DNA of 64,000 bases from Microdochium bolleyi (Eukaryota > Ascomycota > Sordariomycetes > Xylariales > Microdochiaceae). The first letter of the stretch is position 1. The number at the start of each line of letters is the position of its first letter. A program made the position numbers and the translations under genes. The stretch covers positions 563,838-627,837 of the forward strand of contig KQ964251.1 of the NCBI GenBank assembly GCA_001566295.1. The letters run 5' to 3'. Below, piece after piece: positions 1-11,171 of this stretch. The notes beneath the pieces were generated by a model. That model saw only the letters and a program-made list of their open reading frames with translations. It had not been told where the DNA came from and did not search any database.

Positions 1-1
1 A

Positions 2-3000
2 GCAGACCAATCAGTGCAGGAGCAAAACCCAACAGAGGACCCTGGAGCAGATGCACTGGTCGCTCCTGATAGCTCTGACACCAATGATCGAATAGCCCAA
101 GCGGAGTCCAGCGGCAGCGCCATCGACGAGGTCGCTGCCACCGCCGAAGCACTTGAAGATGTGCCTACGGAAGGCGAATCTTCCGCCCCGACGTCTGTCA
201 ACGAGGATCCTGTCGCAGTTTCTACCGAGAGAGGAGGAGCTGCTGATGAGACGAATGCCGAACAGACCTCAATCGACGAGGCTCCTTCAGCTGAGCCTGT
301 CGTTGACGAGATCTCAGCCGAGGAGCCACTTGCTGCTGAGGAGTCTGCGCCCGCAGAGGAGCCAGCCGCTGAAGAGCCAGCCGCTGCGAAGTCTGCAACT
401 GAGGAGCTAGCTGAGAGCGCCCTTCATGAGGCTGCACCGGTCGCAGAGGAGGATCTCGTCGTCAAAGAAACCCTCGCCGCGGAACCTGCACAGGATGAAC
501 CAGTCACCCAAGAGCTTTCTACTCCAGATACTCCAGATGCGGACGCAATCGTTGATGAGTTACCGACAAAGCAACCCTCGGAAGACAAGCTCGTAGAGGA
601 CGAATTGCCGGAGACAGACCCTACAACAGACGAGATGCTGGCCATGGGAGATGCCGCCGAAAAGGTTGCCGCCCAAGAAGTCATCGCTGAGCATGGTGTT
701 GCCGAAGCACCCGCCGTGGATACGCCTGCCGCCGAAGCAACTTCCACTGAGGACCCCGTTGGTGAGCCTGAAACCAGCGGGGCTGATGCGGAGCCTACCA
801 CAGAGACTCTTCTAGTTGATGCTCCGACTGCCGAAGATCCTGCTGCGGAGAAGGCTGCTACTCAGGAGGCGTCCATTGAGGCAACTGTCGTCGAGGAGCC
901 CGCTGTCGTCGAGGAACCTGTTGCCGTCGAGGAACCCGCTGCTGTCGAGGAGCCCACTGTCGTCGAGGAGACTGCTCCCGTTGAGGAACCCGCTGCTGTC
1001 GAGGAGCCCGCTGTCGTCGAGGAGCCCGCTGTCGTCGAGGAGCCTACTGCCATCGAAGAACCCGCTGCCGTCGAGGAACCCGCTGCCGTCGAGGAACCCG
1101 CTGCCGTCGAGGAACCTGCTGCTGAGGAACCTGCTACTGAGGAACCTGCTGTAGTAATTCCTTCCTCTGACGAAGCGGTTGAGGTGCCCTCTGTAGAGCT
1201 GGCTACTGCGGAAGAGCCCATTGTCGAAGAGCCCGTAGCTGCGGAAGAAGCCGCCACAGCAACCAGTGTTCAGGAAGAGGCCGAAGACGAGGCACAAGCG
1301 ACAAGGACAGGTACTGAGTTGGCTGCACCATCACAACAGGTTTCGTCCGAAGATACAACAGACGAACAGAGACCGGAGGAGGCCGTCAAGGATGAGGTTG
1401 TGGTGGTTGATGCTACTACCGAAATCGCCAAGGAGGCTGAAGGTCTTTCGAGCACTACTCCGTTGGCAACGACTAATGGGCCTACTGAACGCGCTGATAA
1501 TGAAGGCGTATCGGCGGCCGAACGTGAGGTTGCTGATGAGGTACCCAGCGACAAGACTTCAGAACGATCTGCCGATCCGGCCGCCGCAGTGGCAGCAGCT
1601 GCGCTTGCCACTGCTGCATTGACGACTGCTGCTGCAGCCACTTCCAGACGCTCACGACGGGATTCCGAGAGCCGTTCATTCAGAGCAAGAATGGCACAAG
1701 CTGCTTCAGAGCCTACAAAGTCCGTTGCGGATGAGAGGAAAGAAGTCACATTCGCGGACGCCGCGGATGCGAAGACGAGGACCAGAGAGAGGGACGAGGC
1801 AAGGGACAGAGTCAGTCCGGTTGAGGACCGACTCAGAAAAGGTGAGACTGACTGTCTTATTTTGTGTGACTCTGCAGCGGGTGCGGTACAAGCGGGCGAG
1901 AATGATCCGACGGAAGAGACCAGGACCAGGAAAGTGGAATATCCAGCAGATGAGGAATACTTCGGGCAGACGCAGGACACCGCTCCCTCGACTGCGGCAT
2001 CATCACCAAGGTCGGAGAAGCAAGTTCGATTCGACATGACACCAACAGAGATTCCGCCTAGTCCTACACGGCAACGTCGCAAGCCTACCAAAACGAGTGA
2101 GAGCCCCACGAGCATAACCACGGAGGGCTTGAGCCTTGAGAGTGTAGTTGAGACGGGGCAGTCGTCTGTATTGTCGAACCAGCAGCCTAATGCAGACGAA
2201 TCTCTTCCACCATCTATTCCTGCGGAGGATCCAATGGTGGAGATGGGTTCTCCAAACGCCCAGGAATCGACATCCGATTCCGCGATAGAGCCACAGAGCC
2301 AACAACAGGAAGAAAAGCCCGAACAGCCACACGGAGGACAGTGCATCGTGTCCGAACCCTCACAAGGACAGACCGCCACCAACGCTGTGATCCAGACCCG
2401 CAAAACAGGAAGGGGCGATTGCGACTTTGACCACAATCCAGACACGACGCCCGTGGCGAAACGTGCCACACCCTTGGCTATCGACACCAATTATTCATTT
2501 GATGGGCGAAGGGATCTTCCGGGCGAGGAGCCTCCGCAAACACCTGAGAGGAGCCCGAAAAGGCCGGCCAAAAAGATGCTTATCCACGTCGCGTCGTACA
2601 GCCAGTTCCCTGATCCGGACGTCCCGAGCCCATCGGTGGTAGACTTCACTCATCGTCCTGGCACGCCCAATGTCGAGCTCCCCGATCTGGCAGACCCGAA
2701 GCCACTTGCACTAGGTCGTGCCAAGAGCTTCCGTAAACAAACCCAGCGCCGTCGCAGAGCTGTCAGGGATGCGGAAGATACTGTGGCTGCTGCAGTCGTC
2801 ATCTTTGCTGCCGCCAGAGAACTCAGTCCTAAACCTTTCTCCCGCAAGCCTCTTGGTCGGTCCGACGACAAGTCCATCGCGGAGGTGCTTGTCATGAAAG
2901 CCAGCGAGAAAGAGGAGGACGAAGCAGTCACACAGGGCGGGTCTCTTCTGCCAGTACCGGATAATTTCTCGTTGTCGGGAGTTGCAGAGGATCATTTCGT

Positions 3001-4327
3001 TCGTGAGAATGACGTTTTTGTTCCTGTTGCTGACCTCTCGACAGACGATGAAGACAGAGCACACCGGCATGGTCATCACCACCGCCACCGCCGGCCTTCC
3101 TCTTCGCACCACTCATCCTCTTCAAGACCTATTGATGATAACAAGGACAGAGCTGAGGTTGAGCCAAGAGAGCACCGCCGTTCGACGCCGCGCGAGGTGC
3201 CGACCGAATTGCCGCCGCCCGTGAACGACAACATCAGGAGCAGCCGGCACCGGAGCCGAGCAGACAGTGATGCTTCTATGAAGCCTAGCTCGGATAGACC
3301 ATCTTCCTCACGCCACGAGAATGGAGAAGTAAGCTCGTCGAGTAGGAGGCACACGATCCGGACTCCCGAGGAGCAGGCCGCCCACGACAAGCGCAAGGCA
3401 GAGCGGCGTGCTGCCCGAGAAGCCGAGCATTCCTCCAAGGTCAAGGTTCCCGAGTCTCCTTCGACAATCGCCAGTGACCGCGACTCGCTTCGACAGCATC
3501 GGTCCAGCCGACGGAACAGTCAGCCCCGGTCCGAGCGCCAATCGCTTCGCGACGAGGCCGCTACGAACAAGCGATTCTTTGACGTCAAAGGTGTCGAAAG
3601 CCTGCTCGCTCCCAACTATCCCGTCCAGGAACCGCCTGCGGTTGCACCCCCGAAGTCCCGCGATGTGAGACCCTCGACGCCGAAGGAGACTCACAAGATC
3701 TCGCCTAAAGACTCGCCACGCGAATCACTTCGCGAATCTTCACGTAGGGAATCGACTCGCGATTCGCCACGTAGAGAATCCACGCGCTCGTCTTCGCACA
3801 AAGAGGTCCCACGTGATTCCCCACGCAAAGAAGTTCCTCGCGAGTCCCCAAGAGTCCGCCGATCTACAAGGGAGTCTTCATCCCGCGAGGGCCCACCTCC
3901 TCCGCCGCCAGTCGCTTCAGCCACGAGAGAAGCTTCACATGGCTCAAGATCTGACCCGGAGCCTTCACGGCCGCCGGTAACATCGCATCACCGCTCATCA
4001 CACCATCGACGGTCCGAGGATGTGCCGCGCTCATCATCGAGACACCACCGCTCAACCCGCGAGGAGGAGACTGGGTCACCCACGCGACGCCACCGCAAGA
4101 CGAGGTCCGAAACCGTTACGGACCCAGGTCGTGGGGGCATGTCGGACGCCGAAGCCCCGCCTCCGCCCGTCAAGCCAAGCCTCTCTACGCGCGAGAGCGC
4201 CGCAGCCCCGTCCGCTGGCAGTGACCGACGGCGTGAGGAACGCCGTAGGGCCCGCGAGCGCGAGGATGACAAGAAGAAGGCCCCGTCCGGAGGGATCAAA
4301 GGTGTTTTCAAGAAGCTGTTCAAGTAG
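2..4327 (+). CDS. Very long disordered Glu/Ala/Pro-repeat protein, 5' partial
   Basis: The frame is open from the left edge, so the true start lies outside the window; the first in-frame start-like codon (GTG at 14) is not a eukaryotic start. About 1,441 residues are visible. The first ~500 are acidic and Ala/Pro/Glu-rich, with a run of EEPAAV/EEPAVV units at residues ~295-385. An Ala-rich stretch (~525-545) is followed by Arg/Ser-rich charged sequence, a His/Ser-rich patch (~1020-1045), and repeated Ser/Arg/Glu blocks (~1235-1300). The protein ends in a basic amphipathic tail, GGIKGVFKKLFK. No folded enzyme domain is visible. The layout recalls the long 'involucrin-repeat' scaffold proteins of filamentous ascomycetes (for example Leashin, which tethers Woronin bodies), but that is a resemblance of composition only. 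It converges on the next gene, with 289 bp between the stops. Confidence 0.82.
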   Translation, partial: ADQSVQEQNPTEDPGADALVAPDSSDTNDRIAQAESSGSAIDEVAATAEALEDVPTEGESSAPTSVNEDPVAVSTERGGAADETNAEQTSIDEAPSAEPVVDEISAEEPLAAEESAPAEEPAAEEPAAAKSATEELAESALHEAAPVAEEDLVVKETLAAEPAQDEPVTQELSTPDTPDADAIVDELPTKQPSEDKLVEDELPETDPTTDEMLAMGDAAEKVAAQEVIAEHGVAEAPAVDTPAAEATSTEDPVGEPETSGADAEPTTETLLVDAPTAEDPAAEKAATQEASIEATVVEEPAVVEEPVAVEEPAAVEEPTVVEETAPVEEPAAVEEPAVVEEPAVVEEPTAIEEPAAVEEPAAVEEPAAVEEPAAEEPATEEPAVVIPSSDEAVEVPSVELATAEEPIVEEPVAAEEAATATSVQEEAEDEAQATRTGTELAAPSQQVSSEDTTDEQRPEEAVKDEVVVVDATTEIAKEAEGLSSTTPLATTNGPTERADNEGVSAAEREVADEVPSDKTSERSADPAAAVAAAALATAALTTAAAATSRRSRRDSESRSFRARMAQAASEPTKSVADERKEVTFADAADAKTRTRERDEARDRVSPVEDRLRKGETDCLILCDSAAGAVQAGENDPTEETRTRKVEYPADEEYFGQTQDTAPSTAASSPRSEKQVRFDMTPTEIPPSPTRQRRKPTKTSESPTSITTEGLSLESVVETGQSSVLSNQQPNADESLPPSIPAEDPMVEMGSPNAQESTSDSAIEPQSQQQEEKPEQPHGGQCIVSEPSQGQTATNAVIQTRKTGRGDCDFDHNPDTTPVAKRATPLAIDTNYSFDGRRDLPGEEPPQTPERSPKRPAKKMLIHVASYSQFPDPDVPSPSVVDFTHRPGTPNVELPDLADPKPLALGRAKSFRKQTQRRRRAVRDAEDTVAAAVVIFAAARELSPKPFSRKPLGRSDDKSIAEVLVMKASEKEEDEAVTQGGSLLPVPDNFSLSGVAEDHFVRENDVFVPVADLSTDDEDRAHRHGHHHRHRRPSSSHHSSSSRPIDDNKDRAEVEPREHRRSTPREVPTELPPPVNDNIRSSRHRSRADSDASMKPSSDRPSSSRHENGEVSSSSRRHTIRTPEEQAAHDKRKAERRAAREAEHSSKVKVPESPSTIASDRDSLRQHRSSRRNSQPRSERQSLRDEAATNKRFFDVKGVESLLAPNYPVQEPPAVAPPKSRDVRPSTPKETHKISPKDSPRESLRESSRRESTRDSPRRESTRSSSHKEVPRDSPRKEVPRESPRVRRSTRESSSREGPPPPPPVASATREASHGSRSDPEPSRPPVTSHHRSSHHRRSEDVPRSSSRHHRSTREEETGSPTRRHRKTRSETVTDPGRGGMSDAEAPPPPVKPSLSTRESAAAPSAGSDRRREERRRAREREDDKKKAPSGGIKGVFKKLFK

Positions 4328-4616
4328 ACTGCCAAGGATCGGAGTCAATTCACAATAGGTCGACTACGAAATCGTGACCTGCAAAGCGCCAACAGATTGA
4401 TACCACGGAGGATCAAAATGATGAAGAGAAGGACAAATGATCTTGTAACGATTATATGACTAAATGACTCGCAATGCCTCACGATTCTACACAACCAACG
4501 ACGATATAGACGTCTTTCTTGAAGCGCCCGACGTAAATATATCACTCTATCAACACGGAACTGCTCCCCATGCACAAGTGATAGTGCCTGCTCGTCTTGT
4601 CCTGCTCATTGTGTCA

Positions 4617-6385
4617 TCAGATCTCAATGGCAATCCTGCCAATGCCACGGCTCACACAGCTCAAGATGGATGTCTTCTTCTCATCACCCAACAGCGCCGT
4701 CCCGCGATGATCCACGCTGCCGCTCTTGAGCGCAATCTTGCACGTGCCGCAGTTGCCGACTTCGCAGCTGCTCTCCACCACGTCGCCGCCGAGGTCCCGC
4801 TTCAACACCTCCAGCAGGGTCTCCTCGCTGCCGACCTGCAGCACCCTGCTGTCCCTGTTGGCGATCTCCACCTCGAACGGGTCGCCGTTGGTGTCGGCGG
4901 CGAACGCCTCGAAGTGGACGTCGTCCTCGCCCAGGCCGGCTGCCGCGACGGCGCGCCGCGCCTCGTCCATCATCCGTCGCGGTCCACACACGTAGAGGTG
5001 CGAGTTCCACGTGAGACCGCCGACGATCTCGGCGATATCCATGCGCTCGCCCTTTGACGCATCGTAGACCCTGAGCGCGTCCTCCCCGACGGCCTCGATC
5101 CGCGAGCGGAAGGGCACCTCCTCCCCGCTACGCACGGCGTAGTGCACGACCGTGTTCCAGTGGATACCCTGGTACCCCTCGATCAGCTTCAGGAACGCCG
5201 TGATGCCGATGCCGCCGACAATGAAGACGTGGCTGCTCTTGGACCCGGCGGGCTTGCAGTCCGTCGTGGGCCTCGCCGCCTCGACGACGTCCCCGACCTC
5301 GAGCGTGCCGTGGAAGTACGCGGACCCGCCGCGGCTCGGCTGCTCGAGCGCGATGCCCAGCTCGAAGCGGTTTGCGTTGCCCTCGACGATCGAGTACGAC
5401 CGCAGCAGGCCGCTGCCGGGCAGCCTGAAGCGGATGTGCGAGCCGTACGCTGCAGCCTTGGTCTCCGGGTCCTGCTCGAGCGCCTCGAAAACGAATGCCG
5501 AGATTCGCGGCGTCTCCTTGCGCTTCTCGACGAGCTTGTACTTGTGCCACTTCTCGACGGGCTTCGCATCGAGACCCAGTGCCTCTCGCTTCTGCCTGGC
5601 TTCCAGCTTCGCGACGCGCGATTGGAAGGCACCTCGGCTCTCGGCGCCCATGTCGGTCACGCCAGCCAGCTCAGCGTTCATGGCGGCGTCGTCCTGGTTG
5701 CGGTGCAGGTACTCCTGGACCCTCTCGATCGTCCAGCCCGGCCACCTGCGCTCTTTGAGGCGGATCTCGTCGCCAGCCTGGACAGAGCCCTCCTCGAGAA
5801 CGCGGTAGTACCACCCGGTCCGGCTGAGCTTGTACGTGACGGGGGCGAAGTTGCGGAGCTGGAAGCGGTGGTTGAGCTTGAAGCAGGGCTGGCGCGGCAG
5901 GCTGACCTGGAGCACGAGCCCGCCGGTGCCGACCGAGAGGATGTCGCCGATGCACACGTTGCGCTCGTTCATGTGCGCCGTCACCAGGTTCTCGCCAAAG
6001 GCGCCTGGCCTGAAACGGTCTGCGGCGTCTGGGTACTCCCTTTGCCAGCTTGGGTAGTGCGAAGAGCAGTCTGATGGAGCAGGGGGCGAGCCCGCCACGC
6101 AGCGTCAGCACTTCTCACGTCCACCTCGAAACGGCCCTTGGAGGCCTTTCATGCCCACCTACAGCCGTGGACCGCCTTGTCGATGCCCCCGTGGAAGATC
6201 ATGTCGTGCTCGTCTGCGTCGAGGCCGAGGGTGGAGACGGGCACGCGGCCGGTGCGTGGCTGCTTGTCAATGCCCGACTGGATCGTAAGCCCGGGCATGG
6301 CCTTCATCTTGCTGCTCCGGACTTCGAGAATGATATCTCGCTCGAACGGGGCCGACAGGTCGGCCGAGCCTGATTTGTCCTCCAT
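4617..6385 (-). CDS. MOSC domain / ferredoxin reductase / [2Fe-2S] fusion oxidoreductase
   Basis: Two exons, 6385-6163 and 6070-4617, give 558 aa; the 92-nt intron (6071-6162) has a GTAGGT donor, a TGCTGAC branch site and a CAG acceptor. Joining restores an unbroken MOSC domain (GGIDKAVHGY then CSSHYPSW). Domain order: a YiiM-like MOSC domain (~20-170, with GAFGENL at 97-103 and the PC pair at 136-137), a short helical segment, an FNR-type FAD domain (RSYS at 298-301), a nucleotide-binding domain (VGGIGIT at 359-365), and a C-terminal plant-type ferredoxin domain with C510, C515, C518 and C546 as [2Fe-2S] ligands. The family suggests electrons pass from NAD(P)H through flavin and the cluster to a substrate or cofactor at the MOSC domain; the substrate is unknown. 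No transit peptide or membrane segment is seen, so it is probably cytosolic. Confidence 0.9.
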
Positions 6386-8864
6386 CGTGGGGTCACTGGA
6401 GGTGTTTGTTGCTGGCCGCGTCGAGTATCACGCCAAGTGGCTGATGGTGGATACGAAAAGAGGCGTCCAGCGTCAAATGCAAAGTATAAGGAAGAGGAAA
6501 GAATCAGATCTGACAGCACTTGTGTGCGCAAGAAGAAGAAAGGTAGACCCTGGATGTGGAACTATTAATACCTGCATGTATGGTGGGGATTCGCGTAAGC
6601 AAGATTGGAGGAGCCCGTTGGCCCTGGACCGTTCTGGTAATCACCTTCTTCTTTGGGATCATGCTTATGGCAGGCGTTCCTGGTGATCCCGAGAGACTAT
6701 GTAGCGTTAGCCCTCGCATGTTGAGGGCCGTCAAACGTGCTGCCAAAATTGAAGCAATGCTCCGACACCACAGTTCAACCGGCGAGCTCGGCGTTGGTGG
6801 TTAAGGCTTTGGGAGTTTGTGAATCGGCGGGTCAAAGAGTGGAGTCCGGGCTCAGCCGAAAGCTTGTCTGTCGATCAACTTGGCACTACTCAGCAGTGCA
6901 CATTACCGAGAAGACTGCAGCTATAGTGCTGTAAGCAGAAGCTCGAAAAAGACTGTAGTGGCTCGACACCATACTTAAGCGCAAGAATGATGAATTGATA
7001 ATGGGTTGAAACCGCTCTACCGCGTGCTCCGCGATCCCAGTACGCCTGCTGTTATGTGCGGGTGCTCAGTACGCGACAATCCTTCTTGCCATAGGTGTGT
7101 TCGATGTGTCAGTATTGGTACAGGACGTGCCGGCCTGCGTCGGCCACATGCGTGCATCTGAGAATGATGAAATTCCCTATACAACCGCCGAGGAAGCATG
7201 TCTGATGTTCGATTAGACCGGTTCGCAAGCGTCTGTCAGCTAGAACACACATAATCTAGCCCTTTGATGACGGGAAAAAGAACTTTTCCGGTATGTAAGC
7301 CACACGATTGCGTCGCAGCCGTAAGGACGACGTACGCTCGTCCGGCCGATTAGGGACTCAGCACAATATGTAGAGGGCCATTGGCGGTCAGCGTGCAAGG
7401 CAGGGTACACTTGTTATCAGAACACCCTCCCTCCTAAAAGGCAATACGAACCTTCAAGAGAAAAATCCAGATCTGACGGATAACACAACTTCAAGGTATC
7501 GTCTAACAGAGCAGGAGTCATTCTGCTCAAAAGCTACGCAATTGGTTCAGGGATGTCTGTGACAATGAACCCAGGGGTCCCACTCCTCAGCGTACGAAGA
7601 ATACGAGGTCTTCCGGTTGCTCGTATGCGTGGTATGCGCACTCCGTCAGATGAGGAGACCTCACGGATGGAGTTGTCATCACGACGAAGTCCTAGAAGGT
7701 CTATGCTATTGCGCGATGTTGGTCATGGGTCACAACTTCTCCCAGATACTGTGATCTTGGTAAAGTCCCCACTCCTGTACCGAGATCGTTGGGATGAGCC
7801 GGCCACCAACCAGGATGCAGCTCAGCTGAAGGCAGCCGGATGCCGGATGCCTAGCGCCCCGGCGCCTGAAGCCAAGAACAGGGGAAACGCAGACCTGGAA
7901 CTGGCAGATGTCGAACGTCATTGTTGTTGCCGAACGACAACCGTTGTCACTAGGCAGCAACGATTGTCCAGCGCACATCTGCAGAGTCCGGTGCACCGTC
8001 AGATGTGCTGTGCTCTCCGGTGGTGGAATGTTCCGTGGCGCAAGGATGTTGTCGGGTGCGTCGGGGCGGCATGTGTGGCGGCAGGGGGGTCATGTCGTTC
8101 CCCCTTCTGGTGCATCGCGCCCTGCCTCGCTCGCGGCGATTGGGCAGCGGGGCGGCAGGGGGGACACCTGGAAGAAGTATCGCGATGTCATCGAGGACAA
8201 TGGCGTCCGTGGTTGCCGTGTTCCGTAGCGGATGGGGTAGTCAGACCTGCTGACCCGGCTCACCCGGCGCCGCTGTGCCGTGCTGGATAGGCACCAAGCA
8301 AAGTCGGCCTTTGTGGGACGCAAGAGGCCGTGACGATGAGGCGTCCCCGTCCTGCCGTATACGCCGAGCTGGCCCACCGTGCCGTGGCTGTGGCATGGTG
8401 TGGTGTGGCCATTGGAATTCCAGGGAGGCTGCCGAGGCTGCCTGCCAGGTTGCCCGGGTGCTGCGGGTGTCTAGAGTTTTGCGAGTGGGAGGCCAGCCCG
8501 GTGGGAACAGGAGGGCGCTAACATCATGGCAAACTTCCTAAAGACTGTCGGCATCGAAATGGGCGGCCGGAGGCACGCGCCAATGTCGATTCGGGTAGCG
8601 CTCGCGCGCAAAGTAAAAGTACCAAGGTACTAAGGCAGTTTGCGCCTGCGTCACGGCCAGCGTTGGGCAGGAAGGCGCCCTTCCCTCGCCTCGGGCACAA
8701 CTTGCTTTTGCTTTGTCTCGTGTCTCTCCTCTGGCAGACACACGCATCCGGGCCACACGGCAGATCCCCAACCTCCGCCACACACCACACACCAGACGGC
8801 ATCTTTACTCCTCCCGCCTTTCGTCGCCCAGCTCTCCAACATCAGACCCGACGACTATGGCATC
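6386..8864. other. Intergenic, about 2.5 kb
   Basis: This lies between the divergent MOSC-fusion and glycosyltransferase genes and should hold both promoters. The longest open frame (7553-8290, +) is rich in Arg, Cys and Trp and resembles no family, so it is not called. CT-rich tracts and short ATG-less leader sequence precede 8865. No RNA gene was recognised. Confidence 0.5.
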
Positions 8865-9950
8865 ATGAGGGCGCACATGGTCAGGACGGCCAGGGAGGTC
8901 CTCACCTCCATGGCCCCAAAGGGCCACTCATTCCAGACTCCGCGTCTGCTCAGGTTCCTCGTCCCTGCAGCCCTTGTCTTCTTCGTCACCGCGACCCTCT
9001 ACTTTGGTGTCGGATCTCACGCGACTGCCGCTCTGCTGTCCCACGCCGACATTGCACATGCGCCACTAGTCCCACGCAAAATATGGCAGATCCTGCTGCC
9101 GATGCCTGCTTCAGTCGAGGCCAAGGGAATCTCCCTATCAGACGCCGAGTCCTGGCTGAACAAGAACCCTGGATACACGTATACGCTGCTCGGTGCCGAG
9201 GGCGCAGAGTCGTTCATTAATCTCCACTACTCGGACGAGCCCGAGATCCTCGACACCTTCAACTCCTTGGAGAATCCGGCCATGCGGTCCGACTTTTTGC
9301 GATATCTCATCCTGCTCAAGGAAGGCGGTGTCTACAGCGATATCGACACTGAAGCAATCCGCCCGATCGAGCATTGGGTACCCGAGAAATACCGTTCGCG
9401 AGCTAAGATCCTGGCCGGCATCGAGTGGGACCAACAGGGCGGCGCGCCCTCTTCGTATTTCACATATCCGCTCCAGTTGGGACAGTGGACCATAGCCTCC
9501 AGTCCTGGCCATCCGATACTGCAAGAGATGGTCGACAGCTGTGTTCGACTCAGGCGGCAGAAGGCTGGCGGAAACAGCATACCCGGCTCTCCCATCCATT
9601 TCACTGATAGCGAGATTGTCAACACTACCGGTCCCGCCGCGTGGACCAGGACCGTCTGGGAGGCGATTCAGGAGGTTGCTCCGTATGTGCCCTCTCCTAG
9701 CTGAGCCTTCGGACGGATAGTGAACTAATATCTGATGTGAAACAGCAATATGAAGAGCATTGAAAGTCTGTCCGGCCTGCAACACCCGACTCTTTTTGGC
9801 GACATCCTCGTGCTCCCGATCAACTCTTTCGGCTCTGGCCAGCCTCACTCTGGTAGCTGGAAATACTTCCCTCATCCCGACACCCTCATCAAGCACAAAT
9901 TCAAGGGGACATGGCGGACGACGCCGTGGTGGGAATCATCATCTTCATGA
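8865..9950 (+). CDS. OCH1-like glycosyltransferase (DXD sugar-binding family, GT32)
   Basis: Exons 8865-9682 and 9746-9950 (63-nt intron, GTATGT donor, CTAAT branch, CAG acceptor) give 340 aa. A short basic N-terminus and one membrane anchor (residues 31-50) make it a type II Golgi protein. The luminal domain opens with PRKIWQ and carries the family motifs MRSDFLRYLILLKEGG and YSDIDTE, with D159 and D161 as the DXD that binds the metal and nucleotide sugar. It is probably an alpha-1,6-mannosyltransferase or a relative in the N-glycan outer-chain pathway (Och1/Hoc1 type); the donor and acceptor are inferred from family only. The frame runs open upstream of 8865, but without an ATG, so 8865 is the first usable start; ATG at 8877 is the alternative. 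At 340 aa it is short to normal for the family. Confidence 0.88.
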
Positions 9951-11171
9951 ATCAGCGAGTGTCACTCAGCTGGTCGAACCTGGTCCATACACATCGGGCT
10001 CAACAAATTACTTAATTCTGTTCACGAATATTTCACGACATCATACGGCGCATAATTTGGCATTTGGACTTCCATAACGCAGTTCTAGTATCTCAGGATG
10101 GAATACACACAAGACGTGCTTGAGTTTCCGTGTTGAATTGGCATCCTTCAGGAACAGGCATTGCCTCCCCACTTTGAAAATGACGAATCAAGTTTTGATC
10201 ACTGCCGATGCCCAAGCATTTGTGATTCCCATGGCAATTGGAACGTGATGGGAATCACGCGTCATGAAGTCATCACTTGCGGCATGTTTTTCGCTAGGTT
10301 GGGCTCGGGCGCTCCAGGGGCCTCCCCGGTCGCCTGTCTGTCCCGTCCTCTTAGCATCACGATCGGCACTTGGATCCCGCTTTGACCCCACCACACCACA
10401 ACCTGGCTGGGCTCGCTGGGATCTTTCTCTCCGGCGTGGTGTGACAGGAGCGTAGACCCGTGCAGGGCCTTTTGACGTTTAAGGTTTGGAAGTAGCACGA
10501 GACCTTTCGACATGTTAGCCTTAGTCCTGGGTGTGTCTACGGTTTGCTGAACGCACATGTGTTGCCCTGGGATTTCACACACTCGGACCTCGATCCACCG
10601 TCTTCTTCTTCTTCTTCGCTATCTTCGCTACCCGAGATCCGAGATCTCGGATATGCAATTTCTCGGGTCCGCGGGATCGCGTCGAGTTGGAGAACTCTGG
10701 CAGCAAACCATTTCCCAATATCCACCAAAAAGGAGCTGGGTTTCACATTCACCCCTTGACCGCCGTTGTGAATGGCCTCCTTCGATCCGAGAAAGGGTAT
10801 TCTGAGCTTGTTCGGCCCTCCGTCCGCAGCGGCTCTCCTGCTGTCATGTCCGCCTGAAAAAAGAACATGTTCGTAGATGGGCAGCTGCAGTTCCAACTAG
10901 GTAGACAGACACGAGACAAAGCACCAACAACAGTCGGGCTGTCAATGATTATGGAGGATTGTTCGAGTCCATGACATCGAATGGTTAACCTCAAGTATCG
11001 AAGAATAAGGAATGCACGGAATGCACGGAATGCACGTTCATCGTGGCACAACGACATTGGTTGGAAGCTTGCATGCTAGTAGGCGGCCACATCATTTCTG
11101 CCGACGAACAGTAAAGTCCTCACTTGCAGCAAAAATTCTCGCTTGCGAAGAAGCGACAGCGAAGGTCCCGT
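9951..11171. other. Intergenic, about 1.2 kb
   Basis: This holds the 3' flanks of two convergent genes. It contains a perfect 16-bp palindrome at 10637-10652 and three tandem copies of a 9-mer (GGAATGCAC) at 11009-11035. No coding sequence was recognised. Confidence 0.5.

Noticed and set aside
1270..2490. 406-codon open frame antisense to the long repeat protein
   Set aside because: Ser/Ala-rich mirror of a GC-rich, low-complexity coding strand; no family signature and no promoter-like sequence.
5142..6074. 310-codon open frame antisense to the MOSC fusion
   Set aside because: The minus-strand gene has clear FAD, NAD and [2Fe-2S] motifs here; the antisense frame is a GC-composition by-product.
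7553..8290. 245-codon open frame in the 2.5-kb intergenic region
   Set aside because: Arg/Cys/Trp-rich, no motif, no introns typical of the neighbours, and shadow frames of similar length overlap it.
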